DNA of 64,000 bases from Streptomyces sp. NBC_00708 (GTDB lineage: Bacteria; Actinomycetota; Actinomycetes; Streptomycetales; Streptomycetaceae): positions 2,356,001-2,420,000 of the forward strand of contig CP108997.1 in assembly GCA_036226585.1 (NCBI GenBank), read 5' to 3'. Both the position numbers and the translations under genes were made by a program. The stretch's first letter is position 1; every line of letters starts with the position of its first letter. This document shows, in pieces, positions 1 through 6,855 of this stretch. The notes below the pieces were generated by a model. It made no database searches and was not told the DNA's origin. It saw nothing but the letters and a program-made list of their open reading frames with translations.

Positions 1-19
1 GTGGGTTCGCCTCGCATGC

Positions 20-1006
20 TCAGGCCCTTTCGCTGTGTGCGGTGACCGCGCCCTCGTCGAGGGCGGCCTCGACCTCGTGCGGGAACGGCATGGCGGAGGA
101 GCAGGCGAGCCGGGCGGCGACGATGGCTCCGGCGGCGTTGGCGTAGCGCATGGTGCGGGCGGTGTCCCAGCCGCTCAGCAGCCCGTGGCAGAGCGCGCCT
201 CCGAACGCGTCTCCCGCGCCGAGGCCGTTGACCACGTCCACGGGGAGCGGCGGCACGTCGGCGGTGGTCCCGTCCCGGTGGACGGCGAGGACGCCCGCCG
301 GGCCCTGCTTGACCACGGCCAGCTCGACGCCGGCCCCGATGAGGGCGTGGGCCGCCGCGTACGGTTCGCGCTCGCCGGTGGCGACCTCGCACTCGTCGAG
401 GTTGCCGACGGCGACGGTCGCGTACGCCAGGGCCTCGCGGTAGCGGGCGGCCGGGCTCGGTCCGGACGCGTCGGAGGGCCAGAACATCGGGCGCCAGTCG
501 AGGTCGAAGACGGTGATGCCGGAGCGGTCGCGGGCCCGCAGCGCGGCGAGCGTCGCCGTACGGCTCGGCTCGGCGCACAGGCCGGTGCCGGTCATCCAGA
601 ACACCCGGGCGGCCCTGACCGCGTCCAGGTCGAGTTCGGAGGCGTGGATCTCCAGGTCGGGGGCCTTGGGCTGCCGGTAGAAGTAGAGGGGGAAGTCGTC
701 GGGCGGGAAGATCTCGCAGAAGGTCACCGGGGTCGGATAGGCGGCGACGGGCGTCACCCACCGGTCGTCCACCCCGAACTCCCGCAGCTGCTCGCGCAGG
801 TAGTCGCCGAAGGGGTCCCGGCCGGTGCGGGTCACCACGGCGGTGCGCCGGCCGAGGCGGGACGCGGCGACGGCGACGTTGGACGGGGAACCGCCGAGGA
901 ACTTCCCGAAGGTGTCGACCCGGGCCAGGGGCACGCCCGTCCGCAACGGGTAGAGGTCCACTCCGATCCGTCCCATGGTGATCACGTCGTACGGCTGCTC
1001 AGGCAT
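20..1006 (-). CDS. iolC: 5-dehydro-2-deoxygluconokinase (PfkB family)
   Basis: PfkB-family sugar kinase of about 328 residues. In myo-inositol catabolism IolC phosphorylates 5-dehydro-2-deoxy-D-gluconate in the cytoplasm. The N-terminus reads DVITMGRIGVDLYP, the GGSPSNVA substrate loop follows, and the C-terminal part carries NGLGAGDAFGGAL with the catalytic Asp and anion hole. An upstream in-frame start at 1087 exists, but the ATG at 1006 has a strong GGAAGGGAAG ribosome site and gives the usual IolC N-terminus. It is divergent from a sugar isomerase at 1204, which supports an inositol-type role. The family is clear; the exact substrate is inferred from similarity to iolC. Confidence 0.88.
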   Translation of the reverse strand: MPEQPYDVITMGRIGVDLYPLRTGVPLARVDTFGKFLGGSPSNVAVAASRLGRRTAVVTRTGRDPFGDYLREQLREFGVDDRWVTPVAAYPTPVTFCEIFPPDDFPLYFYRQPKAPDLEIHASELDLDAVRAARVFWMTGTGLCAEPSRTATLAALRARDRSGITVFDLDWRPMFWPSDASGPSPAARYREALAYATVAVGNLDECEVATGEREPYAAAHALIGAGVELAVVKQGPAGVLAVHRDGTTADVPPLPVDVVNGLGAGDAFGGALCHGLLSGWDTARTMRYANAAGAIVAARLACSSAMPFPHEVEAALDEGAVTAHSERA

Positions 1007-1146
1007 TCGGCTTCCCTTCCGCTGGGCGCCCTTCGGGCCACCGGCGAGAGCGGCCGCCGCGGCGGCGGCGACCGGCCTCCCGCCCAACTCTTCCCCGTCG
1101 CTTCCTCTCCGTCCCCCTCTTCTCCGCGATCACCTTCCCCCACTTG

Positions 1147-1161
1147 TACGGACATACGGAC
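1147..1161. promoter_or_regulatory. Direct heptamer repeat between iolC and isomerase, operator candidate
   Basis: TACGGAC occurs twice (1147-1153 and 1155-1161), separated by one A, in the 197-bp divergent intergenic region. A TTGACA-like -35 follows at 1168-1173 in the plus direction, without a convincing -10. The placement suits a shared operator for a GntR- or LacI-type regulator of inositol genes, but no regulator gene is adjacent in the window. Confidence 0.3.
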
Positions 1162-1203
1162 CTATCCTTGACACCCGTCTCCCCGCGTGATGAGGGTTGA
1201 CGC

Positions 1204-2133
1204 ATGATGTCCTCCTCCCCCTCCGCACCGGCCCGCATCCGTATCGGCTCGGCGCCCGACTCCTGGGGGGTGTGGTTCCCCGACGATCCGCGGCAGGTGC
1301 CCTGGCGGCGCTTCCTGGACGAGGTCTCCGCCGCGGGCTACGAGTGGATCGAGCTGGGCCCGTACGGCTACCTCCCGACCGATCCGGCCCGCCTCGCGGA
1401 CGAGACGGCACGCCGTGGGCTGTCCGTCTCGGCGGGCACCGTTTTCACGGGATTGCACCACGGCCCGGACGTCTGGGACCGGACCTGGGCGCATGTCGCC
1501 GACATCGCGGCCCTCACCCAGGCGATGGGCGCCGGCCACCTTGTGGTCATCCCCTCGTTCTGGCGGGACGACAAGACGGGCGAGGTGCTGGAGGACCGCA
1601 CCCTCACCGCCGGGCAGTGGCGTCATCTCACCACCCAGACCGAGCGGCTGGCCCGCGAGGTCCAGGACCGCTACGGGCTCCGCATCGTTGTCCACCCGCA
1701 CGCCGACACCCACATCGACACCGAGGAGAACGTCGCCCGCTTCCTCGACGCCACCGACCCCGGCCTGGTCTCGCTCTGCCTCGACACGGGCCATTACGCG
1801 TACTGCGGCGGCGACAGCGTCGAGCTCATCGAGACCTACGGCGAGCGGATCGGCTACCTCCACCTCAAGCAGGTGGACCCGGAGATCCTTGCCGAAGTGG
1901 TGGCCGACGAGGTGCCGTTCGGGCCCGCCGTGGCGCGCGGCGTCATGTGCGAGCCGCCGGGCGGCCTCCCTGCTCTGGAACCCGTCCTCGCCGCCGCCCG
2001 CCGGCTGGACGTCGACCTCTTCGCCATCGTCGAGCAGGACATGTACCCCTGCCCGGCCGACCGCCCCTTCCCGATCGCCCGCCGCACCCGCGACTACCTC
2101 CGCTCCTGCGGAGCGCCCCGGGCGGGGCGCTGA
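1204..2133 (+). CDS. Xylose-isomerase-like TIM-barrel protein (sugar phosphate isomerase/epimerase family)
   Basis: A 309-residue AP-endonuclease-2/xylose-isomerase-like TIM barrel, probably metal dependent. Sequence blocks such as SAPDSWGVW near the start, VHPHADTHIDT, LDTGHYAYCGGDS and YLHLKQVDPE supply the His, Asp and Glu ligands expected of this fold. The family includes IolE (inosose dehydratase), IolH and IolI. Being divergent from iolC, it most likely acts on an inosose or related keto-sugar; which step cannot be told from sequence. Two consecutive ATGs (1204, 1207) are both possible; GAGGG lies 8-12 bases upstream. Confidence 0.75.
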   Translation: MMSSSPSAPARIRIGSAPDSWGVWFPDDPRQVPWRRFLDEVSAAGYEWIELGPYGYLPTDPARLADETARRGLSVSAGTVFTGLHHGPDVWDRTWAHVADIAALTQAMGAGHLVVIPSFWRDDKTGEVLEDRTLTAGQWRHLTTQTERLAREVQDRYGLRIVVHPHADTHIDTEENVARFLDATDPGLVSLCLDTGHYAYCGGDSVELIETYGERIGYLHLKQVDPEILAEVVADEVPFGPAVARGVMCEPPGGLPALEPVLAAARRLDVDLFAIVEQDMYPCPADRPFPIARRTRDYLRSCGAPRAGR

Positions 2134-2142
2134 GGGGGCGGG

Positions 2143-2166
2143 GCCCGAGCGCCCGTGGGCTCGGGG
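2143..2166 (+). terminator. Possible terminator hairpin after the isomerase gene
   Basis: CCCGAGC (2144-2150) pairs with GCTCGGG (2159-2165) around an 8-nt loop, just downstream of the stop at 2133. There is no U tract, as is common in Streptomyces. The rest of the interval up to 2317 shows no other clear feature. Confidence 0.3.
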
Positions 2167-2317
2167 CTCCCGGGGGCCCGTCCCCCGGTCTTCCGCCCGG
2201 TTCGGGCGGCTTGGCCGGGATCCGGCAGTGACGTGACGCCGGTGCGAACTGTTGTCCTCGGTGAGACCGGGCCCACGGGCCCGCCCCCCCCTGACCTCAC
2301 CGCTAGGAGCGAGCCCC

Positions 2318-2713
2318 ATGCCCCGAATCTCTCTCACCCCGCGCCGCAGCCTCGTCGCCGGGGCGCTGGCCTGCCTCGTGCTGGCGGCCACCCTCGCCGC
2401 GGCCCCGGGCGCCGCCGCCGACGCCGAGAACGTGCCGCCGGCCGGCTCCAGCCCCGTGTGCGCCTTCTACGACGGGGACGGGCTCACCGTCTTCGGCGAC
2501 CAGGGCGACCGGGCCTTCCAGGTGCAGTGCATGCTGGCCAACCGGACGTACCTGCCGTGGGACGCGGTCGACGGGACGTTCGGCCTGCGCACCCTCGACG
2601 CCGTCCAGCGCTTCCAGGCCGCCCACCCGCCGCTCCTGGCCAGCGGCGTGGTCGACGCGGACACCTGGGCCGCGCTCTGGCGCGGCGACGCGCCCGCGGC
2701 CCCAACCGCGTGA
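2318..2713 (+). CDS. Secreted peptidoglycan-binding domain protein
   Basis: A 131-residue exported protein. The N-terminus has Arg residues followed by a hydrophobic stretch and an Ala-rich cleavage region ending about AAADA (Sec signal, residues 1-35). The remainder holds one PG_binding_1 repeat: QVQCMLANRTYLP, the conserved DGTFGLRTLDAVQRFQ segment, and VVDADTWAALW. Such domains anchor proteins to cell-wall peptidoglycan; no catalytic domain is attached, so this is a stand-alone wall-binding protein. The start ATG 2318 is chosen for its AGGAGCGAG ribosome site and because the signal peptide begins there. Two Cys residues could form an extracellular disulfide. Confidence 0.8.
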   Translation: MPRISLTPRRSLVAGALACLVLAATLAAAPGAAADAENVPPAGSSPVCAFYDGDGLTVFGDQGDRAFQVQCMLANRTYLPWDAVDGTFGLRTLDAVQRFQAAHPPLLASGVVDADTWAALWRGDAPAAPTA

Positions 2714-2730
2714 CTTCCGTGCCGCGTTGA

Positions 2731-2763
2731 GCGCCGGGCAGGCGCGGCGAGCCTGCCCGGCGC
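2731..2763 (+). terminator. Terminator hairpin after the peptidoglycan-binding gene
   Basis: A perfect 13-bp stem, GCGCCGGGCAGGC (2731-2743) with GCCTGCCCGGCGC (2751-2763), and a 7-nt loop, 18 bases after the stop at 2713. No T-run follows. Confidence 0.7.
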
Positions 2764-2950
2764 CCCTCGAAGATCACCCCCTTGTCACGCATATCTCCGT
2801 TACGCGGGTTTTCCGTCACAGGCGCTCGACAGGCCCGCCCGGTGCCGGCCGCTGCCGGTCACCCCGCACAGGCTGAGTGATCGTCAGCGACCGCGGCGCA
2901 GCTCCCCCGACGGCTTCCAGGCCGCCGCCGCGGTGCAGAGAGGTGGCACC

Positions 2951-3148
2951 ATGACGGACACAAGGCTCTGGTCCTACAAGGACATCGCCGCGCACATCCG
3001 GGTTCAGCCGGACACGGTCCGCTCCTATCGCAAGCACGGTCTCCTCCCGGCCCCCGACCATGTGGAGAGCGGCAAGCCCTACTGGTACGCGGACACCGTG
3101 CGGGCCTGGGTGGCGGCCCGGCCGGGGAACCGGGGGCGGCGGGGCTGA
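2951..3148 (+). CDS. Small helix-turn-helix (MerR/AlpA-type) DNA-binding protein
   Basis: A 65-residue protein consisting only of a winged-helix DNA-binding domain: SYKDIAAHIRVQPDTVRSYRKHGLLPAPD reads as helix-turn-helix, then a wing (SGKPYWYADTVRAWVAARP). It resembles the helix_turn_helix_17/AlpA excisionase-type domain. No effector domain and no integrase neighbour is present, so an excisionase role is not supported; a small transcription factor is more likely. ATG 2951 is preceded by GAGAGGTGG. The protein ends in a basic Gly/Arg tail. Confidence 0.7.
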   Translation: MTDTRLWSYKDIAAHIRVQPDTVRSYRKHGLLPAPDHVESGKPYWYADTVRAWVAARPGNRGRRG

Positions 3149-3167
3149 GGGGGCGGGGCCCCGGGCC

Positions 3168-5414
3168 TCACGTCCCGCTGGGGACCCTCTCCGGATCGGA
3201 CGCCGGGTCCGGTATCGCCTCGGTCCCGGGCCCCGGCCGTCCTGCCGCAGGCTCCGGCGCCGCCGTCTCCCCCTCGCTCAGCCCGAACCGCTGGTGGAAC
3301 CTCCGCATCGGTGCCGGTGCCCACCAGCTCGCCCGGCCCATCAGCTTCATCACCGTCGGGACGAGCAGGCTGCGGACCACCATGGCGTCCATGAGGACGG
3401 CGAGCGCGATGCCGAGGCCGAGCATCTTGGTGTTGGTCACCCGCGAGGTGCCGATGGCGACCATCACGACCGCCAGGATCACGGCCGCCGCGGTGATCAG
3501 CCCGCCGGTGCGCCGCAGTCCGAAAGCGACCGCCTGCTCGTGGTCCCCGGTACGGTCGTACTCCTCCTTGATCCGGGAGAGCAGGAACACCCCGTAGTCC
3601 ATGGAGAGCCCGAAGGCGACGCAGAACATGAGGACCGGGAGTGTCGTCTCGATGTCCCCGGTGCTGGTGAACGAGAGCGGCCCGGACAGGTGGCCGTCCT
3701 GGAAGACCCAGACCACCGCCCCGAACATCGCGGTGAGACTCAGGGCGTTGAGCACCACGGCCTGAAGGGGTATCAGCACGCTTCCGGTCAGCAGGAAGAC
3801 CAGCAGCAGCGTCACCACGGCGATGATGCCCACCGCCCACGGCAGCCGGTCGCCGATGGCGGCCTTGGAGTCGACCAGCACCGCCGCCGTCCCCGTCACG
3901 GAGGTCTCGAACGGTGCGGGTTCGGCCCGCAGGTCCTTCACCAGCCGCTGGGTCTCCTCCCCCACCGGCTCCCCCTTCCCCAGCACGCTGAAGTAGGCGG
4001 TCCGCCCCTCCGTGAGCGGGCCGTCGACGCGGAGGACTCCGGGCAGCGCGGCGAGCCGGCTGCGGTACTCGGCGTACTGCGCGGGTGTCGTTCCGCCCTC
4101 CGCGAGGATGTCGAGGCTCCCGCCGGGGCTGCCGGGGAAGCCGTCCCGCAGATGCTGCTGCACCACGTGGGACTCGGAGGACGCGGGGAGCTGCCGGTCG
4201 TCCGCCGTACCGAACTTGACGCCCAGGAACGGCAGCCCGAGGAGGACGAGCCCCACGCTCGTGACGATCGCGAAGACCGGTGCCCTGCGCATCACCAGCG
4301 CGGTGAACCGGGCCCAGCCCGCTCCGGCCTCCGTCTGCGGCTTCGCGCGGCCCCGCCGCAACAGCTTCCGGAGGTCCAGGGAGTTGACCCGGGGGCCGAG
4401 GAGCATCAGCGCGGCCGGCAGGAGGATCAGCGCGGCAGCGGCGGCGAGCAGCACCACGGCGATCCCGGCGTACGCGAAGGAGCGCAGGAAGTACTGCGGG
4501 AAGACCAGCATCGCGGCGAGCGACACCGCGACCGTCAGCGCCGAGAACAGCACCGTCCGGCCCGCCGTGCGCAGCGTCGTCCCGATGGCCGTCCTGGTCG
4601 GGGCGCCGGCCGCCAGCTCCTCGCGGAAGCGGCGCACGATGAACAGGGCGTAGTCGATGGCGAGTCCGAGCCCGAGCGCCGTGGTGAGGTTCTGAGCGAA
4701 GACCGAGACGTCGGTGAACTCGGTGATGCCGCGCAGCACGGCGTTGGTCCCCAGGATGGCGACGATGCCCACGCCCAGGGGCAGCAGGGCGGCGATCGCG
4801 CTGCCGAAGACCATGACGAGCAGCACCAGCGTCACCGGCAGGGCGATCATCTCGGCCCGCAGCAGATCGTCCTCGATGATCGTCTGCATCTCGTGCTGCA
4901 CGGCCACGGGGCCGCCGATCGTGACGCGCACCGGCCCGTGCTCTCCCCGGTAGGCCGGGGCTATCCGGTCCAGCACCTCCCCCGACGCCTTGTCGTCGCC
5001 CTCGATGCGGGCGGCGATGAGCGCCTCCTTGCCGTCCTCGGCGCGCAGCGCGGGCGCCTTGTCCTGCCAGTAGGAACGGACGCCCACGACATCCGCCTCG
5101 CCGGCGAGCCGCTTCGCCAGGCGCGCCGCCTCGGCGGCCACGGCCGGGTCGTCCACGGAGGCACCACCGCTGTCGACGAGCAGCAGGAGGTTCGGCTGGG
5201 AGGCGGGGAACTCGCGTTCCAGCGCCTTCGTGGCGTAGGTCGACTCGGCGTCGGGAGCCTGCCAGCCACCACTGCCCATCCGGTCGGCGACCCCGCTGCC
5301 CGCGAGGACCGCGAGCGCGGTGATCACCAGAGCCGCCAGCAGCGTGAGCCGGGGACGCGCGGTGACGAAGCGCGTCCAGCCCCCCAGTCGCTGCGGGCCG
5401 TTGACTTCAGGCAT
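3168..5414 (-). CDS. MMPL/RND-family membrane exporter
   Basis: A 748-residue inner-membrane transporter of the MMPL (RND superfamily) type, with the internal duplication typical of the family: a TM helix near residues 20-40, a large extracytoplasmic domain, five clustered helices (roughly 165-350), a second loop and another five helices. The GLGLAIDYALFIVRRFREE and AFGLSMDYGVFLLSRIKEEYDR segments hold the paired proton-relay Asp residues on matching helices. MMPL proteins export lipids or hydrophobic compounds using the proton gradient. It is divergent from a TetR gene with tandem operators between them, so it is probably repressed by that regulator and induced by its substrate. ATG 5414 has an AAGGGGAC ribosome site. 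Confidence 0.9.
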   Translation of the reverse strand: MPEVNGPQRLGGWTRFVTARPRLTLLAALVITALAVLAGSGVADRMGSGGWQAPDAESTYATKALEREFPASQPNLLLLVDSGGASVDDPAVAAEAARLAKRLAGEADVVGVRSYWQDKAPALRAEDGKEALIAARIEGDDKASGEVLDRIAPAYRGEHGPVRVTIGGPVAVQHEMQTIIEDDLLRAEMIALPVTLVLLVMVFGSAIAALLPLGVGIVAILGTNAVLRGITEFTDVSVFAQNLTTALGLGLAIDYALFIVRRFREELAAGAPTRTAIGTTLRTAGRTVLFSALTVAVSLAAMLVFPQYFLRSFAYAGIAVVLLAAAAALILLPAALMLLGPRVNSLDLRKLLRRGRAKPQTEAGAGWARFTALVMRRAPVFAIVTSVGLVLLGLPFLGVKFGTADDRQLPASSESHVVQQHLRDGFPGSPGGSLDILAEGGTTPAQYAEYRSRLAALPGVLRVDGPLTEGRTAYFSVLGKGEPVGEETQRLVKDLRAEPAPFETSVTGTAAVLVDSKAAIGDRLPWAVGIIAVVTLLLVFLLTGSVLIPLQAVVLNALSLTAMFGAVVWVFQDGHLSGPLSFTSTGDIETTLPVLMFCVAFGLSMDYGVFLLSRIKEEYDRTGDHEQAVAFGLRRTGGLITAAAVILAVVMVAIGTSRVTNTKMLGLGIALAVLMDAMVVRSLLVPTVMKLMGRASWWAPAPMRRFHQRFGLSEGETAAPEPAAGRPGPGTEAIPDPASDPERVPSGT

Positions 5415-5509
5415 GGTGCGATGTCCCCTTTTCCCCGGATCCGGGCGCGCCGGGCGGCAGCACGAGGCGACCGCGCAGGGCAGCATGGATCAGTCATTGC
5501 CACCTACAC

Positions 5510-5570
5510 TGGCAAACACGAGTCATCGCTCGCGTTTCACAAGAATGCGAGCGACCTCTCGTGTTTGTCA
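5510..5570. promoter_or_regulatory. Tandem TetR-type operators between MMPL exporter and TetR gene
   Basis: Two 24-bp dyads with the same architecture: AAACACGAG (5514-5522) with CTCGCGTTT (5529-5537), and GAATGCGAG (5543-5551) with CTCGTGTTT (5558-5566), each with a 6-bp spacer. The pair forms one larger palindrome centred on 5540, with outer arms TGGCAAACACGAG (5510-5522) and CTCGTGTTTGTCA (5558-5570) matching at 12 of 13 positions. This fits cooperative binding of two TetR dimers controlling both divergent genes. Confidence 0.75.
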
Positions 5571-5571
5571 A
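5542..5571 (-). promoter_or_regulatory. Predicted promoter of the MMPL exporter
   Basis: On the minus strand TTGACA (5571-5566) is followed after 18 bp by CATTCT (5547-5542). The -35 hexamer overlaps the outer arm of the TetR operator and the -10 overlaps the second operator, so bound repressor would block polymerase. Confidence 0.5.
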
Positions 5572-5597
5572 CCGCTCACGAAAGCTGGGGATTCACC

Positions 5598-6353
5598 GTG
5601 TCGCAGGCCAGGTCCGGGAGCGCCGAGCCGGCGGAGGGCGCCGCGCCCGCGGGAGGCGCCGCGCGAGCCGGCGATGCCGCGCGAGCCGGGAAGGCGGGCA
5701 GGGCGGAGGCCCCCGCCAGGCCGCGCAGGCGGCAGGCCCGGGGCGAGGCCCGTATCGCGCAGTTGCTCAAGGCCGCCGCCCACGTGTTCTGCACGACCGG
5801 GTACACCGCCGCGAGCACCAACGCCATCGCCCGCGAGGCCGGCGTCTCGCCCGGCACGCTCTACCAGTTCTTCCCCAACAAGGAGGCCATCGCGATCGAG
5901 CTCGGCGACCAGCTCCTGGCCCGCTGGCGGGAGACCTACGGGGCCGCCTTCCTGGCCGGCCACCTGGAACTGCCGCTGGACGGGATGCTCGACGCCACCC
6001 TCGACCCGCTGATCGAGTTCAACTGCGAGAACCCGGCGTTCACAGTCCTGATGCACGGCTCCGAGATCCCCGGCATGGTCACCAAGGACCACGACGCCGT
6101 GCACGTCACGATGCTCGCGCGCGTCGAGACGATCCTCGCCGGATACCTGCCGGACGCACCACCGGCCGAGGTCACCCGGATCGCCACGATGATCTTCAAC
6201 ATCTTCAAGTCCGGGCTGGACGTGATCATGGCGCACGAGGGGGACGAGCGCGAGGCGTACATCCGGGAGCTGAAGACGGTCCTCCACCGGTACCTCGAAC
6301 CCATGATCCCCGGCGACACGGCCGCGCGGACCGACTCGCGCCATACCCCCTAG
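5598..6353 (+). CDS. TetR-family transcriptional regulator of the MMPL exporter
   Basis: About 251 residues. An unusual Ala/Gly/Arg-rich leader of about 50 residues precedes a canonical TetR helix-turn-helix (ARIAQLLKAAAHVFCTTGY, then STNAIAREAGVSPGTLYQFF with the family's GTLYxxFxNK pattern) and a C-terminal ligand-binding domain. GTG 5598 has a GGGGAT element; a later start would remove the disordered leader. Position and tandem operators indicate autoregulation and repression of the exporter. The gene's stop codon overlaps the copper operator of the next unit. Confidence 0.85.
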   Translation: MSQARSGSAEPAEGAAPAGGAARAGDAARAGKAGRAEAPARPRRRQARGEARIAQLLKAAAHVFCTTGYTAASTNAIAREAGVSPGTLYQFFPNKEAIAIELGDQLLARWRETYGAAFLAGHLELPLDGMLDATLDPLIEFNCENPAFTVLMHGSEIPGMVTKDHDAVHVTMLARVETILAGYLPDAPPAEVTRIATMIFNIFKSGLDVIMAHEGDEREAYIRELKTVLHRYLEPMIPGDTAARTDSRHTP

Positions 6354-6362
6354 GGGTATAAA
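6343..6362 (+). promoter_or_regulatory. CsoR-type copper operator with -10 element
   Basis: ATACCCCCTAGGGGTAT (6343-6359) is a perfect palindrome of the CsoR box type (TACCCC...GGGGTA). A TATAAA -10 hexamer (6357-6362) overlaps its right end. It overlaps the tetR stop codon and lies 73 bp before copZ. In Streptomyces, CsoR releases such sites when it binds Cu(I), inducing chaperone and ATPase. No csoR gene is in the window. Confidence 0.8.
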
Positions 6363-6431
6363 GTGGGGAGCATGGAGGCGCACCGGTGTGCGTCCCTCCA
6401 TCCCCGTGCGCCCGTCGAAGAGGAGAACACC

Positions 6432-6740
6432 ATGACCGCCGAGACCCAGCTCCCCCAGGCGACCGGCTCCTGCTGCTCGCCCAGCGGTTCCTGCCACGAC
6501 AGCGCGGGCACGGACGCCGGGCAGACCGGCGTGACCACCGTCTACGAGGTGACCGGCATGACCTGCGGGCACTGCGAGGGCGCCGTCTCCGAGGAGATCT
6601 CCGCCATCGAGGGTGTCACCTCGGTGAAGGCCGTGGCGTCCACCGGGCAGGTGACGGTGGTCTCGCAGGGCCCGCTGGACGACGAGGCCGTACGCGCCGC
6701 CGTCGACGAGGCGGGCTACGAGCTCACCGGCCGCGCCTGA
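6432..6740 (+). CDS. copZ: Copper chaperone, heavy-metal-associated domain protein
   Basis: A 102-residue cytosolic metallochaperone. The single HMA domain (from about residue 35) has [13 protein letters not shown], with Cu(I)-binding Cys45 and Cys48. A roughly 35-residue N-terminal extension contains a CCSPSGSCH stretch, extra Cys residues not found in minimal CopZ, which might hold another thiolate site. It would pass Cu(I) to the CopA ATPase 115 bp downstream. ATG 6432 follows an AGGAG ribosome site. Expression is expected to be copper induced through the upstream CsoR box. Confidence 0.88.
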   Translation: MTAETQLPQATGSCCSPSGSCHDSAGTDAGQTGVTTVYEVTGMTCGHCEGAVSEEISAIEGVTSVKAVASTGQVTVVSQGPLDDEAVRAAVDEAGYELTGRA

Positions 6741-6855
6741 CCGCCCCGGGAGCCCTCGCGCCCCCGCATCACTCGCACCACCCGTCACCGCCGGGCCGGA
6801 CCGACCAGCAGATACTGGTGGGGTACGGCCCGGTCGGCGTTCCAGGAGTTCGGAC

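Noticed and set aside
3060..5597. A long plus-strand frame opposite the MMPL exporter that runs into the TetR gene
   Set aside because: Only the part from about 5598 has TetR homology; the upstream part is antisense to a real transporter.
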